Assembly (NCBI RefSeq): GCF_040436345.1
Contig: NC_133225.1
Location: 24,114,040 to 24,178,039 of the forward strand
DNA length: 64,000 nucleotides
Reading direction: 5' to 3'
Origin: Pagrus major
Taxonomy: Eukaryota > Chordata > Actinopteri > Spariformes > Sparidae
The position numbers and the translations under genes are program-made. The notes under the pieces were generated by a model. The model had not been told where the DNA came from. It saw nothing but the letters and a program-made list of their open reading frames with translations, and ran no database searches. This document shows positions 53,102-64,000 of this stretch, one piece after another (position 1 is the first letter of the stretch; the number at the start of each line of letters is the position of its first letter).

Positions 53102-55456
53102 TCAAATGCATTCGTCTTCGTATTGTGGTGTATTGTCCTGGAAATACAGGTCAGCATACTGCAGGATGTGGTCGATAGCACTAAGCAGAAGCACGTCAGT
53201 GCTCACATCCAGGTCCAACTCTGACGAGTAGTTCTTCACTGGGATGATGTAGGAGGTGGACATACCCAACATAGCTCCAGCTTTACCCATCTGCAAACAC
53301 ACCCAAACACGTGTGACTTTAATATTTTCACATCATCAATGTTCAGTTTCTGCAGCTGGTTGAAAACAAGGCCATGGCAAATTGGGGCATAGACACTAAG
53401 GTTGCCACAGTGATGAAATTATCCCACCGACTAATAAGTTTGTGACAACACCAATAATACCCGGTCCACTGGACTTTTTACAGGAAAAGATGCTCTCCAA
53501 ATAATCTCCTATATTCTCTCAGTTTCAAAATGATCCAGACATGAGGGAATCTGATAGCTCAGAGTTTCTAATTTTTGGAAATGTAAGCATAACAAAATCC
53601 TAAAATAATGTGCAGACACATTCTGTTCAGACAGTTAGTTACTGTGATTTGTTTTGACCTTACCACCCCTTTCCACACATGTAATGTAGGCAAACTCTTA
53701 AAGCAACTCTGAAGTAAGATGGATGATTTTTGAGTCTCATTCTCAGGTCGTCAAATACCTCAAATACATGAACATTTCTCAAACAGCGTATTGTTTATTT
53801 AAACCTACCATGTCCTGAATGATGCGGCTCTTGTAAACCTGGGTGACATCTTTGGCTGTTTCTGGACAAATTTGGTCTATGTGGGTCAGCAGAGCCACCT
53901 GGTGAACACCTAATGGACAGAATGTGATATATATATTATTAAGGTTTCAGCACAATAATCACAGAAACAGCATTTAATTGTTACATTCTAGATTGATTCT
54001 GGATAAATTATTGACAATTAAGATATATTTCAGAAGATGTACTGTATAACAAAAGTGTCAAACCCCACGCCATTCTGCACATCAGTCCAACAAAAACTAG
54101 TAGTTGTCAGTAAAATCTTTGATGCAATACCACTTAAATGTCAAAACAATTCAAACAAAAATCACAGTAATACACTGACAGAAGAACAGCTGTTCCACTT
54201 TGTTTTCACTTAAAACACAAAAATGCTACTGATGTGGGAGGAACAATATGTGTCTGTGTGTGAAAATATTTGTGTGTGCAGCTGCTTGTTTGTCCTTTTC
54301 TTACCCAAGTCACTGATGTGCTCTCTGAGCTGCTGGAAGGTGGTGCTGAGGCCTTTGGGGTAGCACGCGATTTTAGAGGCGTTCACCACAAAGGCCACAC
54401 AGTGGATCTTTTCTTTCAGGCTTGGCCTCTTCACATAGCCCACAGTCTCAGACCTCACTGGTTGATCTGGGCTAAACTAAAGGGAAAAATGACAAATCGT
54501 TTTCAAAAAACAACTCACGTTACATTCCAGCATTTTATAATTAGCACTAAACACAAGGTACAGCTGTGTTGAATTGGAAAAATTGAAAATTTGACCTAAT
54601 GATGGTGCTAGATGACAAGTCAGAGGATCACCAAAGTTCTTACAATTATAAGCATGAATGTTTTTACTGAATTTCATGCTAATCCACCCAATAGTGGTCG
54701 AGACATTTCTCTCACAACCACAAATCTTAACCTCACGGTGGAGCTAGAGGAAAAGTCAGAGGCTCACAAAATCATTAGGACTCATCCTCTGAGAACCAGA
54801 ATTTTGTGCCAGTTCATTAAGTAGTTGTTGAGATGTCTGACGCAAACAACTAATCAACAATATTGATCCTGCTTACCTTGTGTCCCTCAGGTACATGTCC
54901 TCTAATGATGGACAGGGCGTCATGGAGGGTCAATCCGGTCATCTCTCCATCCCCCAGGCCCATAACGTCACACAGCACCAGTCTGTTAGGATCCTCTCCT
55001 TTCTGACCACGAATGTTGAAGGACTGCAGCTGACACGGACAGAAAGAAAGTTAACTGGGTGGAATCCTAAAGCATGAGAACAGCCTCCCTACTGATTGAG
55101 GGCTTATGCCACTGTCCAACAAACTTGAAACATCTTTGTTCAGTGTCTTGTCTGTATCCAAATTTTAATCTTTGTTAATTTTGTTGTATTTCAGTTGTCA
55201 TCTTTAAACAATCTTGGAAAGCATCGGGTGTTGTCTGACAACAAGTTAGCCTACTGATGAAATGGCCAGTGTTTTTGGGGCTTCTGGTGCAGCCAGTTGA
55301 TATCTTGATAACATATCCAAACAAAGACTTCCCCTTTAATGTGCCAGTTATTGTTTACAGACCAGTTAGAAATGTTGGCTATAGTCTGACTCTGATTCAG
55401 CTAATACTGTGTATCTGCATAATAATAGAGATACATTTTTAACAACGAAAATAACA

Positions 55457-55491
<35 letters not shown>

Positions 55492-57999
55492 AATATAAGC
55501 CACATGGACAGACTTTGACAACGTAATAAAGCACTGGGAAAAAGAAAACAGCCTCTGGGTGTTTTTCCTTTTTTGCGTTTATTGATAAGACACCGTCCTG
55601 AATCTAATAGGGAATCACTGCCTTGCTCAAAGAAAGACAACCAGCAATGAATTTCAGCTCTCAATTACATATGAGTGCTCCATTTATACCTTCTTGGTGA
55701 AGCTGGTGGAGGAGGAGCCCACCATGGCCCGGTTGCTGACTCGTCCATTAAACACCGACTGGACTGAACTGATGAAGCTGGACTTCCCAGAACCGACTGG
55801 GCCCAAGAGGAGAACCCGAGCCTGAGTCACCTCTTTACTGCTTGGCCTGTAGGAGCTGACAGTCTTCATCAGGGTCGTCTTTTGTCTTGAGGAGAATTCA
55901 AGAAAATTGCTTTGAATAATAATCTAAATAAGCAGAATAAAGGCATGAGGGGAGTATAATAAAATAACTAATAAAAACTATTTTAAAAAGTGCAAGCTTG
56001 ACCGAATGTCACAGCTTTACTCACTCTTCTGTCCACTCCACGTCTCTCCATTGAGATTCCAACTTTCCAAAAGGTTCAGCTCCTGAAGAGTTTAAGAGTT
56101 GATGATGATTAAAGTGCATCCAATTGGATGTATTTTTCTAATTCTATTGATAAGTGTCAAACCATGCAGTGATACCACTTCCAGATATTTACAGAAGCTG
56201 CAATAAAGAAGTCTCGACTTTTAATTATTTTAACTTTTCACACTCTACGACAAGTTTACACAAGATTAAACATGAATGAAGACACTAAATACAGACACTA
56301 GAGACACTTCTGTTCATAATATTGAAGCTTTGTCTTATTGAAGAGATATATTCATTGTGAGTATGCAGAGGCAATAAACTAGCCGTCAAATATACTGTAA
56401 AGTGACACCAGGCTGGTTACCTACCTCACTGTAATAAAAACAACGGAAGCATAGAGAAAAACAAATACAGGTAATACAGGTAAGTTGGAGTATGCAAATA
56501 TAAGGCGGGAGAGTACAGGGATTACAGCTGTCCAACTTTATTACTGTCACTAGACAATAAGAGGTTTCATTATACTGAGGAGCAGCAGTTCAGGAAAGCT
56601 CCCAAGATTATTAGAGGTCAATTTGATGCACATGAAGACCCTTTTCCTTTTCTCTGTTTTTGGAGCATGTATTAACTGTTTGGAAAACCACAACACAGCA
56701 TCCAAACATTGGAGAAGAACTGTAACCTTTCTGCAGTGCATATTCAGTGGTACTACCAGACTATTTATATGGCATGGAACTGTTTAGTAGCTTACCTGAG
56801 AATGTAAAAGGTTTGTCCTCCATGTTCACAGTTGAACTGGTGGCTTTAACTTTGCTGAGACTCTTGTTAAAGGCTCTACACAAAGATTCTCTCCCCCCAT
56901 CTTCGGCGGCTGCTGCCATGCCAAAGGCAGGTTGGGCTGTAGAAGCTAAACCAAATGAAAAGCCTCGGAAGCTGAAGAGAGGAAGTAATCATATGCACAG
57001 TTAAAGCCAAGTAGCAGAAATTAACTGAATTATAACACTACATATGTGACCAAATAGTGTGATGTAAAATCGCTGCATTGGTGAGATGGAAAGAGAAAGC
57101 TGAGTAGGTTTCCTAAAGACAAATAAGCCAACTCTATCCACTCGAGTTTTGTAATGCAATTGGACTTGGAATAAATATAGTAATGCTTTCAGATTGTAGG
57201 ACGGGTCGGCCACCATCCAAAAGCATCATGTTTTGAGTTGGGAATGAGACTCAAAAATCTATTTTTCATACAAATACCACCTTTAAGACAAACTGTGACT
57301 TTATTGACTTTAAAAAATATCTTTTAAATTGACAAACATCATATGTGTAGTTCATGGCACAATTCAAGCAGGATCAAAAAACTGATGAAACTGTGTTGTC
57401 CATTAAGTTCAGTTTGTTTCATCAGTTTTATAAGTCATGAAAAAAAGTTTGTTTATTTAGCTTGTTTGGGCATAACAAAAAAAAACAGTGGATGGAGATA
57501 TTTCCCTTCTTATTAAAATTTCTTCCCCAAAACTACATGGTGCACCATTAATTTGATCATTTATATCATTTATATTGCAATGTGCATTGTATAGCCTAGA
57601 CACGCCCAGCGTCAACAGATGAACATTAGCAGTGTGTTATATCTGCGCCAGTACATTTATTGTTCACTGTCTCTGTGTAAAATGGACCAATAAACGTATA
57701 AAGTCTCTGACGCAGTTCAAGTTTAAAAACGACGGAAGATGACGTCAAGTCAACGTCAAGCTAGCTAACTAATGCTAAATATCACCCAGTTTAACTCCGC
57801 TCTCCAAGCTTTCAGAGAAGTTTACAGAGCTGTTGACAGTCTCCCACACAGTGAATACAATACACAATTACCACAGGTTAGTAATTCACCTGAACTGCCA
57901 CCCTTTGTGAAACTGAACTCTTGCTGAGTCTACCTGCCAAACTTCACTCTTTGAGAAATATTACCTGCGTTTTGCCGTTTCTCCGGTATCTTTCTGCAT
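53102..57999 (-). CDS. ifi44-like: Copy 7: divergent IFI44-like GTPase without TLDc, complete, eight exons
   Basis: Exons, 5' to 3': 57965-57999, 56796-56971, 56025-56082, 55690-55885, 54877-55029, 54305-54476, 53809-53909, 53102-53290. They join in frame to 359 aa. The four GTPase exons after the linker have exactly the lengths of the TLDc copies (196, 153, 172, 101 nt), confirming common origin. The N-terminus (residues 1-71) is unrelated to TLDc; it is Ala/Ser-rich with FSFGLAS and PAFGMAAAA. The linker is WRDVEWTEE, the P-loop GPVGSGKSS is 118-126, and G3 is DVMG at 176-179. G4 is THID at 272-275, where the TLDc copies have TKVD. The start at 57999 has A at -3. A short out-of-frame upstream ORF begins 14 nt earlier (58013) and overlaps the start. 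It is probably an interferon-induced GTP-binding protein of the IFI44 family. Confidence 0.88.
55449..55494. repeat. (AAT)n microsatellite in intron 4 of copy 7
   Basis: A run of about ten AAT units passes into GATAAT units. Confidence 0.9.
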
Positions 58000-58099
58000 G
58001 ATAACAGCTGCATGTAGACGTAGCGATCAACTACAGCTAAAGGACAAACCGAGAGGATAATAGAAACAGAGGCGGTGTCATTTCTGAGGAAAACAAAAT

Positions 58100-58111
58100 G
58101 AAAGTGAAACC
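58100..58111 (-). promoter_or_regulatory. Copy 7: canonical ISRE
   Basis: GAAAGTGAAACC (plus-strand reading) fits the interferon-stimulated response element GAAANNGAAAC exactly. It lies about 100 bp upstream of the copy 7 start codon and just upstream of the first exon, where ISREs of interferon-stimulated genes normally sit. It is the best ISRE in the window. Confidence 0.75.
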
Positions 58112-58176
58112 TAACGTGGGGACAGAGGAGGCACGGCTAACAGGGCTAACGGCTAATAAGCAGTAGCCCAAACAGT

Positions 58177-58599
58177 GGTGCGTTCCAATACAAGCAGGAT
58201 GTCGGAATTTTTGAGACGATATTCCCGACTTCCTATCTAAAAGCATCCCAGTCGGTTTTAATGTAACGTCCTTGGTCCTAGTGCATCTGCTCAGAAAAAC
58301 CTGAATTGAGTGGCAAGTCTGCGAACTTCACAAGTAACTACAGCAGCTGGTTTAACAGTTAAGGGCACTTCAAACAAGACAGGAGGAGTCGGCTTCTAAC
58401 GCATACTCTCAAAGACCTCCATTGAGCACAAAACAACTGAAAAGAAGTTAAAAAATGACAGCGACAAAGTTGCATTTCCTGCAAGTTTCACAAAACAAAC
58501 GCTACATAAAGTAAAAAATGATGAAGAGGTTAAAAAAAGAGAAAGAAAAAGTCATGTGTGTTCGGAGAACATTTTGTTCCGAGTGCACTGGAACGCACC
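58177..58599. mobile_element. MITE-like element, about 423 bp
   Basis: The ends are GGTGCGTTCCA (58177-58187) and its inverse TGGAACGCACC (58589-58599), with a further shared TCGGAA inside each end. No coding sequence. It lies immediately upstream of the copy 7 promoter. The target duplication is not clear. Confidence 0.55.
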
Positions 58600-59109
58600 A
58601 AAAGCACAGGTAAGCAGCAATTAAATACAGGTGGTGTTTCAGTAGCATCTAGCCTGCTGTTCTCCAAATAGTAAACATGTTGGTTTTGTGTAACTTATGT
58701 TGAGCGAAGTATCGATTTAAATAATCTTAAAAATTGTTAGATACTGATTGGCATGATTAACCAAATGTAGGCTTAAATGACACCTGGATATGTTTGTAAA
58801 AGTGGCCACAGTGCGATGGACGAAGTGCTATAAATGGTGAGTACCATGCATTCAAATCCCTGCAACAGTGAGGATTCTACCTTTTAAAAGCTTTAAATTG
58901 TCTCGCTCTTTTTTTAACCTTTTATTGAAAAGAGAACAAGTAAACCAAACAGTAGCACATAAGAAACAAATATAAGCGAAAATAAAGCTACATAAGGACA
59001 TCAAACAAGGAGAATACCAACAAAATGTACAAAACACAACATGAAATGAAAATTAAATAGAAAAAAATGAAGTAAGGAGAGAGACAGATGTGTACATTAT
59101 AGATCAATA

Positions 59110-59290
59110 TAAACATTAGACAGAGGTTTCAGGGTAAAAGTTTCAAAATTATGTATTACTTTTCTTTTGTTATTTTTTAACTTAAGTGATATAAGTAGTG
59201 AGTTTAGTTCTAAAAGACAAAGTGAAAATTTGTGAAGCGATCTAGAGAATATTTGTGTGAATAAAACATTTTGCATATACACATCACACA
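59110..59290. repeat. Direct copy of the intron-6 interspersed repeat
   Basis: CAGAGGTTTCAGGGTAAAAG, then TTTCTTTTGTTATTTTTTAA and TGTGAATAAAACATTTTGCA follow the same order as in intron 6 of copies 3-5, with more divergence. No gene exon is nearby. Confidence 0.45.
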
Positions 59291-59374
59291 TCAGATCTTG
59301 ATGAACAAATTATTCAAGTTGAACATTTTTACTGATGCACATTGTATAATTTGTTGAGAACAAAATGACCTAAC

Positions 59375-60058
59375 AACGGTCAATGGAAACCAAAATCATC
59401 ACAGCGTCTCGAGACTCTTTCACACCTGTCACATGTGCCCAGTGTGAACCTGCTGTCATCTGTGAAGAGAACGGGGTGCCAATGGTGGACCTGCCAATTC
59501 TGGTGTCCTCTCGTGAATGCCAAACGAGCTGAATGGTGCTGTGCTGGTCCTGTTTCTCCTCACGCAAAAGAGCAGATGCTGTTTCTGCTGCTGGCTTGAT
59601 GCCCTTCTACAGCCCTGTCCAGCTCTCCTTGTGTAACGGCCAGTCTCCTGGTATCTCATCCATGCTCTTGAGACTGTGCTGGGAGACACAGAGAACCTTC
59701 TTGCGACCGCACATATGGATGTGCCATCCTGGAGGAGCTGAACTACCTGTGCAACCTGATTGGGCTGCAGGTACCGCCTCATGCTACCATTAGTGACAAG
59801 GACACTAGCAGAACACAAAACTAGAGAAGGATGAGGAGAGAGCAACTGTCTGTGGCCTCCATGTGCAAAACCATTCCCTTTTGGGGGTTGTCTTGCTTTT
59901 GCCTCTCCATTGCACCGGTTGTCACTTTCATTTGAACCAAAGCAGGTGAAACTGATTCACAATCACTTGTGCTTCCTGAATGGACTGATTGATATCCCTG
60001 AACTGACCTGGTGTTATACTGTGACAATTAAGTGTTCGCTTAATTTTTTTGAGCAGTC
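59375..60058 (-). pseudogene. Decayed Tc1-like transposase remnant
   Basis: The frame from 59845 reads GSMRRYLQPNQVAQVVQLLQ and then SICAVARRFSVSPSTVSRAW, the DNA-binding part of a second Tc1 family, different from the one in copy 6. It then jumps by internal deletion and frameshift to a stretch resembling the FTD-containing catalytic region (about 59400-59470). The right end at about 60030-60058 (TTAATTTTTTTGAGCAGTCT) resembles the terminal repeat of that family. The left end was not identified. Confidence 0.7.
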
Positions 60059-63000
60059 TATTTGATAAGCAAGTAGTTGTAATTTATAACAAGATACTTT
60101 TTGATGTATGTGTGCCCATCTCTGATCGTCGGTTAATACATTTTTCATCAGTTAAATTCTTAACTGTGATTTAATCATGAATGACTCATCATTAACATCC
60201 CTAATTACACATAGACGATGAGTGTTTGTAATCATTCCCTGGTATTAACACACTTAATGTATGTATATTTAATGTTTCCTGTGTTTCTGCTCATTATTTC
60301 CACTAGAGGGTGCTCTATTCCTGTTTTTGAAGTTGTACACACTCATCTGCAGGCTGACAGCAGAGGTCAACCTGTGGTCACCCTTCAGTGTTTTTCCTCC
60401 ACAGGGAGACCCCACAGCTTGATATCCAAAACTTCCTCCGACAGTCCAGCCCTGACACACAATCACTGTCATCAATCAGTAGCTTTTAATAACTGAATGT
60501 TTTGATCAGAGTATTCATCTGTAATTATTGGTGGTGATTGCTATTGCTTGGATAAGAAACTTGCTTTGTGTACAAGTGAGTGTATGTGTGTGTGTGTGTA
60601 CTAGTGTGCGTTGCAGGGGTCATTTGACCTCTGTTTCAGAGGATTGTCTGACCAAAAGAAACACAAAAAAACTGTTATTTTTATGTACTAACAGCATTAA
60701 AAATGGTCAAATTGTATCCTAAAATACAGTCAGTCAAACCATAGTACAATGTGTAGTGATGTTTATTATTTCATTAAAGGGTAGATTCACATTTAAAAAA
60801 AGTGGGTCAAGTGGGTATCTTTTCAGTTTTTATCATAGTTTTAGGATAGACTTGGAAAAATTGGACAATAGTTTGTGAACTCATAGGTGTAAACTTAAAG
60901 AGTTTAGGAAGACTTCTTCCATACTTATGCATATTTCCCATGTTGTCAGCTCAGTCATCAGACTTCAACAAGTCTGATTTTGCCGTGATCTCTGTATACT
61001 TCTGTCTCTATAGGGTCGCTAAATCAAAATATTGAAAACTAAACACATTTGATAATGTTGTGAAGTCGTGTGGGTTCATGGGGGTTGTTGTCTCTTCATT
61101 GTTAAACAACTTCAGATGCAGATAAAAATATATATATATATGATTGTTATTCACTTTTCTCGACAATCTTAATCAATCTCTGACATGTTGTCTGATGTTT
61201 TCCTGGACATTAGAACGACAGGTGTCTAAATGATAGGCACCATTACCCGGAGTAGAATTTTGGATTTCTCTGGGTTTGAACATTGTTGTAAACATTTGTG
61301 ACAATGTCAGTGCACAACTCAACTAAATACTGTATATAAGAAAAGTCTTGTAGTTTTCAGACAGAAATGCTACATATCATATCTTGTTGCCATCTTACAT
61401 TAAACCTGGTCTTTTCTGGGCTCCTCTCTGCTGTCATTTCAGTGCTTTCTGACGTGCCCCACCATCACCTCAGGTGTTCATTGATGCAGCCTCCGATTGT
61501 TTTTCAGCTCCAGGTCTGGTGAGCCTTTCTGCAATCATCTATCAGGTTGGTAAGTCATCAAATCTCCAGATTTCTACTGCTACCACTCAAGACATCATTG
61601 AGAAAATTGGTATGCCAGCTTTTAAATGTCAGAAGACTTTTATTTTTTGATCAATAACAAGTAAAAACGTATTAAAAATAGAAACTCCACTGAATTTTTT
61701 CTCTTATGGTTGGAGGTTATGATAGTTAAGCTGGGAGAAGCGTGCTTACTCAGTGAAACCCCTCAAAGCTAAATAAACATGAAAAAGTCCGCAGGTTCTT
61801 TCAGGTCAGTCATCTGTCATCCAGCCTGGCTTTATCAGGATGTTTTGGCTAGCAGCCTGCGACTGATTGGGCCTAATAACAGCCCACAACAAGGCACAAC
61901 TATCTTTATGACCTTGTGGCCATGCCAAGCTTTTGCTGTGTCAGCTAAATATTTTTTTGTTTCTGGAGCCCCATGTAGATAGACAGGGAGAAGCTGTTTG
62001 GAAGAAGACATTAGGGGCAGGTTAGGAGATCCAAAACTAGTAGGAAAACCTGCCGTACCTGATATTCTCAAACAGAAGCATGAAACGTCTGACACATCAG
62101 TTAATGTTATAATTGGAGCAGCTTAGTTATATGAGGGCAACAAACAAAGCAAAAATAGAACCTGCTCCGGCTTTGAGGTCATGACTGGGTGTCATTAAAT
62201 GTGAGTGCGCAACACTATCTGTAGGTTGTTATCTGTGGATGGAGATTGAAGTCTGACGAACCAAAACATAGTCACTGAGAAAAACAAACCTCTAGATTTA
62301 ACCATCCTGTAACCAGATAACATGTCTAATGTATTTATAAATATGTGTAATGGCCACTTTAATAACTTGTGTGGTTGTGTCAGGTCTGTGGCCAGATATA
62401 GTAGTCAGCAGTAGTCTTCTGGTTATACTAAGAGATCATTTCCAGAGATGCAAATTAAAATTATATAAATGTTTCATTTTTTATATAAATGTTTTGAAAA
62501 AAAGATGTAGGATTTCTGCATTAAAATGCCTAAAAATGACTTTTTGTTGAGTTGTGTACTTACATTATCCCAAATGTTTCAAACTTAAAAAAAAAAAAAA
62601 CTTTACTAATAATCCATAAATTTACTCAAAGTAACAGTGTGTTCAATTTGGTTGCCACGGTCTAGCCTGCTTCCAGGATATGGAAATCAGTGAACAAGAC
62701 TAAACTGAACATGAATGAAAACATATATGCCTGAGTCAGATAGATTGTCATCAGCAATAGTGGTTATTTAATAGTGCGTTTAGCACCAGCGAAGCACATT
62801 TGACTACAGGATTATTTCTGTTTATTTGCGTCATTCATGCAATGTTTATATGCACTAAACAGCCAGATTACTTTACAGTACACCAGCCGTAAGCTAACAT
62901 TAGCCAGCAGTGGCCCTCACTGAGGGTGTGTGTGTCTGTGCGTTTGAAATTAGGTCTATCACTAAACTCAACTCTCACCAGAGACTCCAGTTGTGTCTCC

Positions 63001-64000
63001 TCTTTTCCCCCCTCTCCTCTCTGTAACGTTAGCTTCATGAAGTTAAGTACATTTCCCCTCCAGCTCCAATCAACAGTCAACTTTACAGAACATAGACACC
63101 CACCAATGGATGTCACCTGCACTGCTGCAGTCAGGTTGATACACTTTTTAATCTCAAAAGTTTAAAAGTAATGTGAGTTCTCTTCCCATCGGTAAACATC
63201 TCTGGATCAGAGCAGAAACTGACTCTGGATGTTTATTCCTCCAAATTGACAGCTTTAGTGGCTGTGCCTCCCCACTCTACCCGGCTCTTCCAAAACAACA
63301 CTCAAGCGAATGTCTTCTGTTTGGTTTTGATAGAGAGCCACCTAGCAGCAGAAGTTACATAGTGTACATTAAAGCAATGTTAATGGTGATGAACTGTAAG
63401 CTAGACAATATTGACTTTATTTTATTTATCAAATATGGCATTAGTGGGGACCATGTTCTTCAACCCAAACCAAAGGCAATAGAGAGAAATAATTATATAT
63501 GAGGCTGTGTACATCACTGAATCTTGCATACTGGAGTTTTATTTTAAATATAATATGATATGATAATGATAAAGTCCTGATAGTATGATAAAGTCCCGAA
63601 TCATTATTCTAGTCAGATATTTCCAAACCTGGGGTCCTGCAGTGCACAAACGAAACATTTCCAATAATTGGGCCAAGGGCTGTCATTGCTGCTGAATGCT
63701 GCTTCATGTAGAAAACAAGTGCTGGGACTGTTGACAGTGTAAAGTAATGAACTCAGTGTCTATATTTGAGGTACAAACAATACTCTGACCTAAATACACA
63801 CACTGAGCATTAAGTTTGATGTACCATTGCGATTTAAAAATGAAAACCTGTTCTTTAAACTCTGCCTGTCATTAGGACGATCACAGCTCGTCCATAGCTC
63901 CCTCCCTGGCATCTCTGTGTTTGTCTTGGGAGTGCCAGAATAAACATGAAAGCAGCTATTGATGTCAGCCAATGTACACTGAAAAGACATAATTAAAGTA
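60059..64000. other. Right-hand flank, no gene recognised
   Basis: This is AT-rich sequence with only short scattered frames, a TA tract (61126-61141) and an A run (about 62587-62602). I see no similarity to the IFI44-like genes, no splice-linked conserved frames and no RNA gene. An unrelated gene's intron or a true intergenic region are both possible. Confidence 0.45.

Noticed and set aside
61835-62095. 86-aa minus-strand frame and 109-aa plus-strand frame at 63173-63502
   Set aside because: No recognisable domain or paired splice signals; kept as noncoding flank.

Overview
This is AT-rich, intron-rich vertebrate DNA. The gene family, the spliced exon structure and the mix of Tc1, hAT, piggyBac-like and retroposon-tail repeats point to a ray-finned (teleost) fish. 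Almost all coding capacity lies on the minus strand. It belongs to one family: tandem IFI44/IFI44L-like genes, in which an N-terminal TLDc domain is joined to a dynamin/Ras-like GTP-binding domain.

Layout, left to right (every gene is transcribed right to left). Copy 1 shows only its TLDc exon (20-491) and an upstream noncoding exon; the rest lies off the left edge. Copies 2 (3920-11378), 3 (15203-19660), 4 (25136-29150) and 5 (35416-39468) each have seven coding exons with intact frames, and predict proteins of 445 or 446 aa. Copy 6 (45073-49757) is broken: a 1,622-bp Tc1-like transposon sits inside its TLDc exon. Copy 7 (53102-57999) is a divergent, complete eight-exon relative of 359 aa. 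It keeps the GTPase exons with the same lengths but has a short, unrelated N-terminus in place of TLDc. From 58.2 kb to the right edge I see only repeat remnants and no gene.

Copies 3, 4 and 5 sit in blocks of about 10 kb that are near-identical over long stretches. Copies 3 and 5 are the closest pair, offset by about 20.2 kb, and one edge of that duplication falls in a (TA)n tract. Copies 1 and 6 share their own leader sequence, and copy 2 is a separate lineage. Because the blocks are paralogous, several insertions can be proved inside the window by comparing filled and empty sites: hAT-type at 41015-41857 and 42151-44119, piggyBac-like at 21558-21937, a 904-bp inverted-repeat element at 30537-31440, and the Tc1 in copy 6.

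Regulation: copies 3, 4 and 5 carry an ISRE/IRF-like motif upstream of the noncoding first exon, and copy 7 has a textbook ISRE about 100 bp upstream of its start codon. This fits interferon induction of the family. In copy 4 the 904-bp element has been inserted between this motif and exon 1. Variation between the TLDc copies is not spread evenly: it is concentrated in a short patch at about residues 97-108 and 120-123, the most interesting protein-level signal in the window.

Exon boundaries were read by eye from splice consensus and from the equal exon lengths between copies. Transcription start sites and polyadenylation sites were not determined.
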